A stretch of 12,830 bases of DNA from Bacillota bacterium (GCA_023433945.1 JAEYTP010000045.1:1-12830); one strand, 5' to 3'; shown: positions 7,870 to 12,830, counted from the stretch's first letter. The notes: a model not told the origin generated them from the letters alone. Made by a program: numbers and translations.

Positions 7870-7995
7870 ATGCAGAAACTGGGACGTTCGGATAATGATG
7901 TAAAAGGAGTTATCCACAGATATTTACTGAGTATTTATATTAGGACAATTTGCTGTGTATTAGTATTCATAATAGTTATGGGAAATATCAAGTAA
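7870..7995 (+). CDS. Possible small membrane protein (41 aa), unrecognised
   Basis: A short reading frame starts at an ATG with AAGGA (7859-7863) six bases upstream and ends 22 bases before a strong terminator. The predicted product has a charged N-terminal part (MQKLGRSDNDVKG), then a hydrophobic run of about 20 residues (YIRTICCVLVFIIVMG), ending in NIK. This would fit a single-pass small membrane protein. I do not recognise it. The correct ribosome-site spacing and the nearby terminator make it better than a random ORF, but in AT-rich intergenic DNA chance is a real alternative, as is a decayed N-terminus of a longer gene. A perfect DnaA-box sequence lies inside it. Confidence 0.35.
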   Translation: MQKLGRSDNDVKGVIHRYLLSIYIRTICCVLVFIIVMGNIK

Positions 7996-8017
7996 TGTTT
8001 TGATGAAAAAACAAAGT

Positions 8018-8055
8018 GCTGCAAACCTTGTAATATAGGTATTGCAGCTATTTTT
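8018..8055 (+). terminator. Rho-independent terminator (tsaD or the small ORF)
   Basis: GCTGCAA (8018-8024) pairs with TTGCAGC (8042-8048), and the stem continues inward with ACCT/AGGT across one bulged A. TATTTTT follows. It lies 284 bases past the tsaD stop but only 22 bases past the possible small ORF. Confidence 0.85.
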
Positions 8056-8088
8056 ATATTTTATGTGAATAAATTGTTGTAGAATAAT

Positions 8089-8171
8089 TGTGGTTTATGT
8101 GGAAAATTTATAGAACCCTAGAGAATCAATAATTACAAAGCTGTGGAAAAATATGTGGATAGTGTGGATTA
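8089..8171 (-). promoter_or_regulatory. Cluster of DnaA-box-like nonamers
   Basis: Read as TGTGGATAA on the plus strand (complement of the DnaA box TTATCCACA), this stretch holds TGTGGTTTA (8089), TGTGGAAAA (8098 and 8142), TGTGGATAG (8154) and TGTGGATTA (8163). All are in one orientation; four are one mismatch from consensus, and two pairs are spaced exactly 9 bp. A perfect TTATCCACA lies 170 bp upstream at 7910-7918 on the plus strand. No oriC genes are nearby, so if real this would be a DnaA-binding or titration site outside the origin. Binding is inference. Confidence 0.4.
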
Positions 8172-8276
8172 AAATAAGACTTTTGGACTATTTATTTGGG
8201 CAATAAAATATTATATATTTACGGGTTTCAAGAATAAATAAATATAAAAGATCATAGTAAGATAACAAAGGGTAAC

Positions 8277-8308
8277 AAAAAGCAGATAGCTTTTACACTA
8301 TCTGCTTT
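8277..8308 (-). terminator. Terminator of the lytic transglycosylase gene
   Basis: AAAGCAGATAG (8279-8289) and CTATCTGCTTT (8298-8308) form an 11-bp perfect stem with an 8-base loop. Read on the minus strand, the stem is followed by a T run. It lies 80 bases beyond the minus-strand stop and could also stop readthrough from the left. Confidence 0.82.
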
Positions 8309-8387
8309 AAACCTAATTCCTGTTATAATACACGATTTTTTTGACGATATTATCTAGTTTTCAACTTTACCATGTATGTACTTAAAT

Positions 8388-9125
8388 TTATCTATTTGTC
8401 ATTGTGTATTGGTTGTAATATTGAATTACCTTCTGAACATAGTCAGTAGTTTCGGTATATGGTGGAATGCCATTGTATTTAGCCACACTACCAGGACCTG
8501 CATTATATGCAGCAAGTGCTAGGCTCGTATTTCCACTGTATCGGACAAGTTGCTCCTGGAGATATCTAGTTCCTCCGTCAATGTTCTGCTCTATGCTGAA
8601 GGGGTCTTTGACGCCTAAATAATCAGCAGTAGTAGGCATCAGCTGCATTAATCCTTGGGCGCCGCTTGTTGATATAGAGCGGGGATTAAATGAGGATTCC
8701 TGCTTAATAACTGCACGAATGAGATTCTTGTCAACACCATACTTCTCGGAAGCACTATCAATAGCAGAATTGATAAGGTCCATTAGTTGAGCTTTGTCAC
8801 TTGGAATTGTTGCCGATGAATTTGCAAGTGCCTTTGTTGCTCTAAGTATATTGGTGGTATTGTTATTAGTATTGTCGCTGCTCAAATAATCACTTGACAC
8901 ACCAGAAAGCGAAGTAAGGGTAGATAATAATGTATCCTGGGTGGTGTCTGTAGAGTCCAAACCATCACTATAATTGAGAACGGTAGCTTGGGAAAGCAGT
9001 TCATCAAAAGTATCCTGATTTGTAATCTGAGGGGTTTTAACTCCTATACCAGAAAGTGAACTGGAAATTCTGCTTTGAATCTCTGATAATTTTTGCTGGA
9101 ATATTGCATTAATATCTATATTCAT
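8388..9125 (-). CDS. SLT-type (family 1) lytic transglycosylase without signal peptide
   Basis: A 245-residue peptidoglycan lyase that would cleave MurNAc-GlcNAc bonds to 1,6-anhydro ends. The goose-lysozyme-like SLT domain covers about 115-240: catalytic E143 in IKQESSFNP, GAQGLMQLMP (155-164), NIDGGTRYL, AAYNAGPG (205-212), and the closing IPPYTETTDYV segment. The first 110 residues are Ser/Thr/Asn-rich with an amphipathic start (MNIDINAIFQQKLSEIQ). They contain no hydrophobic signal peptide, although the substrate is outside the membrane. Export by another route, such as the flagellar apparatus, or a non-classical route is possible. The start is supported by AGGAGT (9138-9133) eight bases before ATG. 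It has its own promoter region. It resembles B. subtilis CwlQ/YjbJ in architecture, from memory. Confidence 0.92.
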   Translation of the reverse strand: MNIDINAIFQQKLSEIQSRISSSLSGIGVKTPQITNQDTFDELLSQATVLNYSDGLDSTDTTQDTLLSTLTSLSGVSSDYLSSDNTNNNTTNILRATKALANSSATIPSDKAQLMDLINSAIDSASEKYGVDKNLIRAVIKQESSFNPRSISTSGAQGLMQLMPTTADYLGVKDPFSIEQNIDGGTRYLQEQLVRYSGNTSLALAAYNAGPGSVAKYNGIPPYTETTDYVQKVIQYYNQYTMTNR

Positions 9126-9155
9126 ATTAAGAACTCCTGATAATTAATTATAACT

Positions 9156-9192
9156 ATTATAACTAATATCGTCAGGACAAGCAAAACAATTA
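9156..9192 (-). promoter_or_regulatory. Overlapping sigma-A-like and sigma-D-like promoter for the transglycosylase
   Basis: On the minus strand, TTGCTT (9184-9179), a 17-base spacer and a perfect TATAAT (9161-9156) form a sigma-A-like promoter. Overlapping it, TAAT (9192-9189), 15 bases and GACGATAT (9173-9166) resemble the motility sigma-factor consensus TAAA-N15-GCCGATAA with three mismatches. Either would give a short leader before the ribosome site. Confidence 0.4.
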
Positions 9193-9235
9193 ATAGCATA
9201 TTTGGTTAGTGCGAGCATATGACGAAGTTACTAAA

Positions 9236-9317
9236 AGGGAGCAAGTGTAAAAACATCTATTAGAATCATGGAGTAGGATTAAGCTCTACTAAGGGAGCAA
9301 GTTTAACAAACATCTAT
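9236..9317. repeat. Spaced imperfect direct duplication, 56 bp apart
   Basis: A stretch starting AGGGAGCAAGT at 9236-9260 recurs at 9292-9317 with about three differences, both ending in ACATCTAT. The second copy covers the stop codon and final residues of the cysteine-rich gene, so the 3' end of that gene belongs to the duplicated segment. Confidence 0.7.
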
Positions 9318-9608
9318 AAGCAGCCTGCGAGAAAACTTAGAACATGAATTACGTGTCCTCCCGTCAAATTCTCTTGCTGAAAACAGCTTACATTGTCCTA
9401 TATTTTCGTCTTCTTGGTTAATACTAACCATAAAATATTCACAATGGGTGCATTTATATTGAATTTGTTTCTTTGATGAATTTCGCTCTACATATTTGTG
9501 ACATACATAATCAGGAGTCACAACTCCTCGGTATTTGCATAGTATATCTTTAGTAAGGTGTAATGGAGCTCCCCTATCACAGTTGTTACAGCACTTATCA
9601 TGCTTCAT
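9303..9608 (-). CDS. Small ten-cysteine protein, two putative Cys4 metal-binding halves
   Basis: A 101-residue protein of unknown function, probably cytoplasmic, with cysteines at 6, 7, 10, 24, 36, 53, 56, 73, 89 and 101. They split into two similar modules: CxxC-13-C-11-C (7-36, containing CKY and ending CHKY) and CxxC-16-C-15-C (53-89, containing CKL and ending CSKF). Two zinc-ribbon or rubredoxin-like knuckles would fit, hence a Zn or Fe protein; this is inference. The start is ATG 9608 with AAAGGGTG upstream; the frame also opens with a GTG at 9617, but that codon is part of the ribosome site. There is no signal peptide or membrane span. A minus-strand TATAAT (9658-9653) could be its -10. 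I recall similar unnamed proteins in Clostridia but cannot name the family. Confidence 0.75.
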   Translation of the reverse strand: MKHDKCCNNCDRGAPLHLTKDILCKYRGVVTPDYVCHKYVERNSSKKQIQYKCTHCEYFMVSINQEDENIGQCKLFSAREFDGRTRNSCSKFSRRLLIDVC

Positions 9609-9732
9609 TACTTTCACCCTTTCGATGGACAGTACTTAAAAAAACTACTCCTATTATAACATTCAACCTATATTTATTATTAAAATGGGAAATAAAACGA
9701 TAATTTTGATTTAAAAATTTAAAGCTGTAAGG

Positions 9733-9738
9733 TATAAT
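9733..9738 (+). promoter_or_regulatory. -10 element candidate for the DUF402-PHP operon
   Basis: A perfect TATAAT lies 62 bases before the DUF402 start. The nearest -35-like TTGATT (9706-9711) is 21 bases away, too far for a standard promoter, so only the -10 is supported. Confidence 0.3.
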
Positions 9739-9800
9739 ATGCATAAGTAATTTTTGCCGAAAAATTATTAAATCATATGTATTGAAAAGCAGGGGAAGAT

Positions 9801-10283
9801 ATGAAAAAGCCAACAATATTAAGAACAAGATTTATACCGTTTGAAACAGTTGATATATCTAGTGATGAGGTATTATTTAGGGATGCAGATTTACTAATCA
9901 CAAGGTGGAGTGCAATAAAGCCTAGAAACGATATATCGGGTGGGATTTCATATACATTCTTGAGTAAAGGCATCAAAATAAGTAGATTTTATGATGGTAA
10001 TAGGAAGTTTGCATACTGGTATTGTGACATTATAGATGTAAAATATGATGAGACGTTGGATCAATATACATTGATTGACCTATTGCTGGATGTAAAGCTT
10101 ATGCCAGATGGCACAATGCAGGTACTGGATGCTGACGAATTGGCAGCAGCTTTGGAGCAAGGGCTTATTACCCAAGCTCAGGCATGCAGTTCGTTAATAA
10201 AGATGGATACAATACTGAAAAGTGTCTACGACGGAAGTTTTCCGCCTGCAATATGTACAGATGAACAATATTGGGGAGTATAA
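9801..10283 (+). CDS. DUF402-domain protein, putative nucleoside di/triphosphate phosphatase
   Basis: A 160-residue DUF402 protein. Characterised members include the S. aureus nucleoside di/triphosphatase Ntdp, the related B. subtilis YgaC, and FomD, which hydrolyses CMP-linked fosfomycin intermediates, so a metal-dependent nucleotide phosphatase activity is plausible but unproven here. Family features visible are the basic N-terminal strands, YWYCDI (72-77), DLLLD (93-97) and DADE (110-113), which supply the acidic metal-binding residues, then a helical tail (AALEQGLITQAQA). It is cytoplasmic, with no signal. AGGGGA (9791-9796) sets the ATG start. Its stop lies six bases before the next gene, so the two are cotranscribed. 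The substrate cannot be told from sequence. Confidence 0.85.
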   Translation: MKKPTILRTRFIPFETVDISSDEVLFRDADLLITRWSAIKPRNDISGGISYTFLSKGIKISRFYDGNRKFAYWYCDIIDVKYDETLDQYTLIDLLLDVKLMPDGTMQVLDADELAAALEQGLITQAQACSSLIKMDTILKSVYDGSFPPAICTDEQYWGV

Positions 10284-10289
10284 TTTTTT

Positions 10290-11150
10290 ATGATAAAAAC
10301 AATTGATATGCACACACATAGCACTGCCTCTGATGGTAGCATGAGCCCTATGGCGCTGGTTCATGAAGCAAAGAAGCAGGGCTTGAGTGCGATTGCATTG
10401 ACAGATCATGATACTGTAGAAGGTGTTGCCGAGGCTCTTGCCGAAGGGGACAAACTGGGTATCGAGGTTATTCCAGGAATTGAAATCAGCTTGAATTATA
10501 AGCCGGAAATGCATATTTTGGGCTACTTTCCAGATAGGAATAAATATACTGTAATAAAAAACGAACTTAATATTGTTATTGAAGGAAGAAACAGTAGAAA
10601 TCAGAAGATTATTAATAAGCTTAATGAATTAGGTGTTAATATTACTATAGAAGATGTGCAGGCAGTTGCTGTGGGAGATATTGTGGGAAGACCACACATT
10701 GCCAAGGTGCTTGTGGCAAAGGGGTATGCCAGAGATATTGATGATGCATTTGAGAAGTACCTATCAAAGAATGGGAAGGCGTATTTCAAGAGGTTTGAGC
10801 TCACCCCTCAGGTTGGAATACAGGCTATTCGAAAAGCTGGAGGAATACCTGTTTTGGCACATCCTATTTTCCTTCAAAAGACCTATCAGGAGCTGGATAA
10901 ATTGCTAGGTGAGCTTAAGACATTCGGTTTGATGGGGATTGAAGCAATATATAGTGAAAACAGAGAGCAGGATACAGGGAATTTCTTGCGACTCGCAATA
11001 AAGCATGATCTATTGGTTACAGGTGGATCGGATTATCATGGGAGTCTAAAACCAGGCTTGGAAATGGGAAGTGGCCGAGGCTCACTCCGTGTTGAGTATG
11101 ACTTGCTGGAGAAATTGAAAGAGAGATACATTGCGACCCAAGTATATTGA
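10290..11150 (+). CDS. PHP-domain metal-dependent phosphoesterase (TrpH / RNase AM-like)
   Basis: A 286-residue PHP protein of the TrpH/YciV group. E. coli members hydrolyse 3',5'-nucleoside bisphosphates and trim RNA 5' ends; the same activity is likely but not shown here. Metal-ligand motifs are complete: DMHTHS (H8, H10), D15 in ASDGS, LTDHD (D39, H40), PGIEIS (E65), H75, GRPH (H136), LAHP (H191) and GSDYHG (D248, H250). The start ATG is six bases after the DUF402 stop with GGGGAG inside that gene's end, suggesting translational coupling. The final residues (YIATQVY) and the stop are encoded by the first unit of a 32-bp tandem repeat, so the native C-terminus may have been replaced. Both operon members would act on nucleotides, which suggests a shared housekeeping role. 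Confidence 0.93.
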   Translation: MIKTIDMHTHSTASDGSMSPMALVHEAKKQGLSAIALTDHDTVEGVAEALAEGDKLGIEVIPGIEISLNYKPEMHILGYFPDRNKYTVIKNELNIVIEGRNSRNQKIINKLNELGVNITIEDVQAVAVGDIVGRPHIAKVLVAKGYARDIDDAFEKYLSKNGKAYFKRFELTPQVGIQAIRKAGGIPVLAHPIFLQKTYQELDKLLGELKTFGLMGIEAIYSENREQDTGNFLRLAIKHDLLVTGGSDYHGSLKPGLEMGSGRGSLRVEYDLLEKLKERYIATQVY

Positions 11151-11284
11151 GGTCCAGATGCATTGCGACCCTGGTATATTGAGGTCCAGATACATTGCGA
11201 CCCAGGTATATTGAGGTTCAGATACATTGCGACCCAAGCATATTGAGGTCCAGATACATTGAGACCCAAGTAAGTTGAAGGTCC
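11124..11284 (+). repeat. 32-bp tandem repeat, five units, starting inside the PHP gene
   Basis: Units begin at 11124, 11156, 11188, 11220 and 11252, with exact 32-bp spacing; the last is 33 bp. Each starts AGATACATTGCGACCC and ends TATATTGAGGTCC with one to four changes. The first unit covers the last codons and TGA of the PHP gene. The period is not a multiple of three, so the array does not keep a frame. The high similarity between units indicates recent expansion. Confidence 0.95.
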
Positions 11285-11287
11285 AAT

Positions 11288-11395
11288 ATGTTAACAAGTA
11301 AAGGGAGGAAGGCGGCTAGATACGATGAGCTATATGAGTTGCCGCATAACTTGTTAAAAAGTAAGTTAATTGAAATTATGCTAATACCGTTTTAA
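11288..11395 (+). CDS. Possible 35-codon small ORF, unrecognised
   Basis: An ATG reading frame opens immediately after the last 32-bp repeat, with GAAGGT (11277-11282) five bases upstream. The peptide starts MLTSKGRKAARYDE and continues with LYELPHNLLKSKLIEIML. It is amphipathic, basic and Leu-rich, with unusually protein-like composition for intergenic DNA. The DNA also contains an inverted repeat, TTAACAAGT (11291-11299) with ACTTGTTAA (11349-11357), with GCGGC/GCCGC nested inside. So the stretch might instead be a structured RNA or a remnant of another gene. I do not recognise the peptide. Confidence 0.3.
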   Translation: MLTSKGRKAARYDELYELPHNLLKSKLIEIMLIPF

Positions 11396-11422
11396 TATCA
11401 GTTTACAATATTTGTAAGTCGC

Positions 11423-11450
11423 TTGACTTTTTATAGTGTGGTGCTATAAT
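11423..11450 (+). promoter_or_regulatory. Strong promoter for smpB
   Basis: TTGACT (11423-11428), a 16-base spacer and TATAAT (11445-11450), preceded by TGC, so an extended -10 as well. It is the best promoter in the window. The start point would be near 11457, leaving a leader of about 170 bases that contains a hairpin and a repeat array before smpB. The same transcript could continue into ssrA. Confidence 0.65.
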
Positions 11451-11459
11451 TATCTCGAG

Positions 11460-11486
11460 CCCTTTTTATTTGGAAGGGTTATTTTT
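11460..11486 (+). terminator. Short hairpin with T run at the start of the smpB leader
   Basis: CCCTT (11460-11464) and AAGGG (11474-11478) form a small stem followed by TTATTTTT. It sits within a few bases of the predicted smpB start point. It might terminate upstream readthrough or act as a leader hairpin; the stem is short, so this is tentative. Confidence 0.35.
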
Positions 11487-11507
11487 ATCGGTTTCTGAGG
11501 TAAAGCT

Positions 11508-11617
11508 AGCTCAAATAGTAGAAGTTGCTATAGGATGGCTGGGTAGGCTCAAGCTGCTATAGTATAGACCGCTAGGCTCAAGTAGTTGCTATATGACGGC
11601 TCAAGTTACGATAGGAC
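11508..11617 (+). repeat. Irregular GGCTCAAG repeats in the smpB leader
   Basis: Four units headed by AGCTCAAAT (11508) or GGCTCAAG (11546, 11575, 11598) each continue with a variant of TTGCTATAGGACGGCT, spaced 38, 29 and 23 bp. The last unit runs into the smpB ribosome site GGGAGG (11618-11623). Confidence 0.65.
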
Positions 11618-11627
11618 GGGAGGATAC

Positions 11628-12095
11628 ATGGCTAAGGAATCATTTAAGGTTGTAGCTCAAAACAAAAAAGCATATCATGATTATTTTATTGAAGAAAAGA
11701 TTGAAGCAGGAATAGTTCTTTCTGGTACCGAAGTAAAATCAATCAGGCAAGGCAAGCTTAACCTCAAAGAAAGCTATGCTTCTATTGAGCATGGTGAAGT
11801 GATTCTAAGTGGCATGCATATTAGTCCCTATGAACAGGGAAACATATATAATAAGGATCCCTTGAGAGATAGAAAGCTGCTATTGCATAGAGCTGAGATT
11901 AACAGACTTATTGGTTTGACTCAGCAAAAGGGGTTAACACTAGTACCTGTTCAAGCGTATTTGAAGCACGGAAAGGTAAAGATTGAGTTAGGAGTTGCGC
12001 GAGGCAAGAAGCTGTATGACAAGCGCGATGATATTGCTGCAAAGGATGCAAAGCGAGAAATCGACAGAAAGCTCAAGGAGCAGCAGAGATACTAA
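11628..12095 (+). CDS. smpB: SsrA-binding protein SmpB
   Basis: A 155-residue partner of tmRNA: it binds the tRNA-like domain and its C-terminal tail enters the empty mRNA channel of stalled ribosomes. Family motifs visible are NKKAYHDYFI (12-21), GTEVKSIRQGK (33-43), DPLRDRKLLLH (77-87), GVARGKKLYDKR (122-133), and the basic helical tail AKREIDRKLKEQQRY. The open frame extends upstream to a TTG at 11586, but GGGAGG (11618-11623) and the conserved MAKESFK start point to ATG 11628. It lies 175 bases upstream of ssrA with no terminator between, so its message could run into ssrA. It works with ClpXP, whose genes are at the left of the window. Confidence 0.97.
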   Translation: MAKESFKVVAQNKKAYHDYFIEEKIEAGIVLSGTEVKSIRQGKLNLKESYASIEHGEVILSGMHISPYEQGNIYNKDPLRDRKLLLHRAEINRLIGLTQQKGLTLVPVQAYLKHGKVKIELGVARGKKLYDKRDDIAAKDAKREIDRKLKEQQRY

Positions 12096-12120
12096 ACTGA
12101 GCAATAATTTTAAGTGTATA

Positions 12121-12170
12121 ATGGTTACTATTATGGTAATGGTTACTATTATGGTAATGGTTAGTATTTA
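12121..12170 (+). repeat. 18-bp tandem repeat between smpB and ssrA
   Basis: ATGGTTACTATTATGGTA occurs identically at 12121-12138 and 12139-12156, followed by a partial diverged third unit to 12170. It starts 25 bases past the smpB stop. Confidence 0.9.
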
Positions 12171-12243
12171 AGCAAGTTTAGCAAGAAAAAGTGAACATTT
12201 GAAAAATTAATATGGGTTTTATAACTCATGTGTTAATTTAATA

Positions 12244-12258
12244 GATGCTATTAGCATC
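12244..12258 (+). promoter_or_regulatory. Perfect 15-bp palindrome just upstream of ssrA
   Basis: GATGCTA and TAGCATC are mirrored around one T, ending 12 bases before the mature tmRNA 5' end. A weak promoter lies upstream: TTGAAA at 12199-12204, a 15-base spacer, and TATAAC at 12220-12225. The palindrome may be a protein-binding site or a 5'-leader hairpin removed by RNase P processing. Confidence 0.4.
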
Positions 12259-12270
12259 AAATTTATACAT

Positions 12271-12707
12271 GGGGGCGTAATGGTTTCGACGGGATTGTTG
12301 AGACTAGATAAGCGGGTAGAGGATTCTCGTGGGCCTCTTAAAAAACGAGAAACTAAAATTAAACGCTAAAAACGATAATTTCGCTTTAGCTGCTGCCTAA
12401 TATAGGCGGCCCGTCAGTCCCAGGTTGCTGCACCTGGGGGCACTGGCGTCGATAAGTCAGCCCTTTTGCATAGGAAGGTTAAATGCTAGAACTGATTTAG
12501 CCGTAGCCTTGAGCTAGATCGGAACTTAAAGGCTACCGAAAGTGGCACCCTGCCTGTAGGGGTCCACCGTAGGGAAACGCAGAATCCAAGTCCAAAAGAG
12601 ACTTGTCTCTGAAGGATACTGGATATTGCACAAATTACAGGCTACACCCGTAGAAGTTCTAGAGGATGTGGTTTCGGACAGGGGTTCGACTCCCCTCGCC
12701 TCCACCA
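12271..12707 (+). ncRNA. ssrA: Transfer-messenger RNA (tmRNA)
   Basis: Rescues stalled ribosomes: it is charged with alanine like a tRNA and then serves as a short mRNA. The 5' GGGGGCG (12271-12277) pairs with CGCCTCC (12697-12703) as the acceptor stem with one G-U, followed by A and encoded CCA. The T-arm AGGGG-TTCGACT-CCCCT (12680-12696) and the 5' TGGTTTCGACGGG are diagnostic. Pseudoknot stems are visible before the tag (TCTCGT with ACGAGA) and after it (CCCAGGT with ACCTGGG). The tag reading frame begins at GCT 12365 and reads AKNDNFALAAA, then TAA (12398-12400). At 437 nt it is longer than the usual 350-370; the extra length lies downstream of the tag. It carries its own terminator. Confidence 0.97.
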
Positions 12708-12713
12708 CAAATT

Positions 12714-12752
12714 GTCCGAAAACCTTTAATATCAAGGGTTTTCGGACTTTTT
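12714..12752 (+). terminator. Rho-independent terminator of ssrA
   Basis: GTCCGAAAAC (12714-12723) and GTTTTCGGAC (12738-12747) form a perfect 10-bp stem, continued imperfectly inward by CCTT/AAGG, followed by TTTTTATTTT. It begins six bases after the encoded CCA. Confidence 0.93.
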
Positions 12753-12796
12753 ATTTTATAAAATACTATCAAATTCCATGTTTTTTGGATATATAC

Positions 12797-12821
12797 AAAA
12801 AAATAAGGGGATTTCCCCTTA
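12797..12821 (-). terminator. Minus-strand terminator of a gene beyond the right edge
   Basis: Read on the minus strand, TAAGGGG, a short AAAT-containing loop and CCCCTTA are followed by seven T residues (12803-12797). This ends a gene coming from the right, convergent with ssrA. The TAA in the stem (12821-12819) could even be its stop codon, but too little sequence is present to tell. Confidence 0.75.
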
Positions 12822-12830
12822 CATTGCTGC

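Noticed and set aside
7734..8387. Chromosomal replication origin (oriC)
   Set aside because: Despite DnaA-box-like sites, neither dnaA, dnaN, gyrB, rpmH nor parAB is present, and the flanking genes are not origin neighbours.
9598..9976. Two minus-strand ORFs of 76 and 67 aa in the divergent region
   Set aside because: They overlap the cysteine-rich and DUF402 gene starts and are AT-driven low-complexity reading frames without ribosome sites.
11036..11297. Two overlapping minus-strand ORFs with repeating peptides (WVAMYL, GSQCIWTS)
   Set aside because: They are translations of the 32-bp tandem repeat. The period is not a multiple of three, two frames look alike, and there is no ribosome site, so the apparent repeat protein is an artefact.
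11463..11630. Riboswitch or T-box in the smpB leader
   Set aside because: The leader has a short hairpin and irregular GGCTCAAG repeats but no T-box, specifier stem or known riboswitch core that I can recognise.
12526..12735. Minus-strand ORF of 69 aa containing ARGVEPLSE
   Set aside because: It is the antisense of the tmRNA 3' half and terminator. GVEPLSE-type peptides are a well-known false gene call opposite tRNA-like sequences.

Overview
The window is AT-rich chromosomal DNA from a low-GC Gram-positive anaerobe of the class Clostridia. The order clpP-clpX-lonB, a B. subtilis-type LonB, AGGAGG-like ribosome sites and a tmRNA tag reading AKNDNFALAAA all point there. A Ruminiclostridium-like (cluster III) host is my best guess, inferred from recall of tag peptides and not tested. 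Gene content is mostly core and cellular. I see no phage, transposase, CRISPR or defence genes.

Layout: the left part (1-3819) is a proteolysis block, with the 3' two thirds of clpP, then clpX 12 bp behind it, a terminator, and lonB under its own AT-rich leader. Next come a secreted staphylococcal-nuclease-like protein (4080-4913), about 0.7 kb of tandem repeats with no gene, uppP (5617-6489) and tsaD (6726-7733). Between tsaD and the convergent gene block lies a 650-bp region. It holds a possible 41-codon membrane ORF, a good terminator, and a cluster of DnaA-box-like sites. On the minus strand are a signal-less SLT-type lytic transglycosylase (8388-9125) and a small ten-cysteine protein (9303-9608). 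Divergent from these is a two-gene operon, a DUF402 protein plus a PHP-domain phosphoesterase (9801-11150). The right end carries smpB (11628-12095) and ssrA/tmRNA (12271-12707) with a strong terminator. A minus-strand terminator at the right edge announces a convergent gene outside the window.

How it fits together: SmpB and tmRNA rescue stalled ribosomes and tag the truncated proteins with a peptide ending in Ala-Ala. ClpXP, encoded at the other end of the window, is the usual protease for such tags. LonB is a second membrane-anchored ATP-dependent protease. UppP (undecaprenyl-PP recycling) and the lytic transglycosylase belong to cell-wall metabolism, and TsaD to the t6A modification of tRNA.

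The most unusual property is between the genes. Nearly every long intergenic stretch carries its own family of short tandem repeats, different from the others in sequence and period (36, 18/73, 101/40, about 20, 32, 23-38 and 18 bp, plus a 56-bp spaced duplication). Several arrays begin inside the 3' end of a gene, so the stop codon and last residues are part of the first repeat unit. I found no clearly new multi-gene system. The repeats, the DnaA-box-like cluster and two possible small ORFs are what deserve follow-up.
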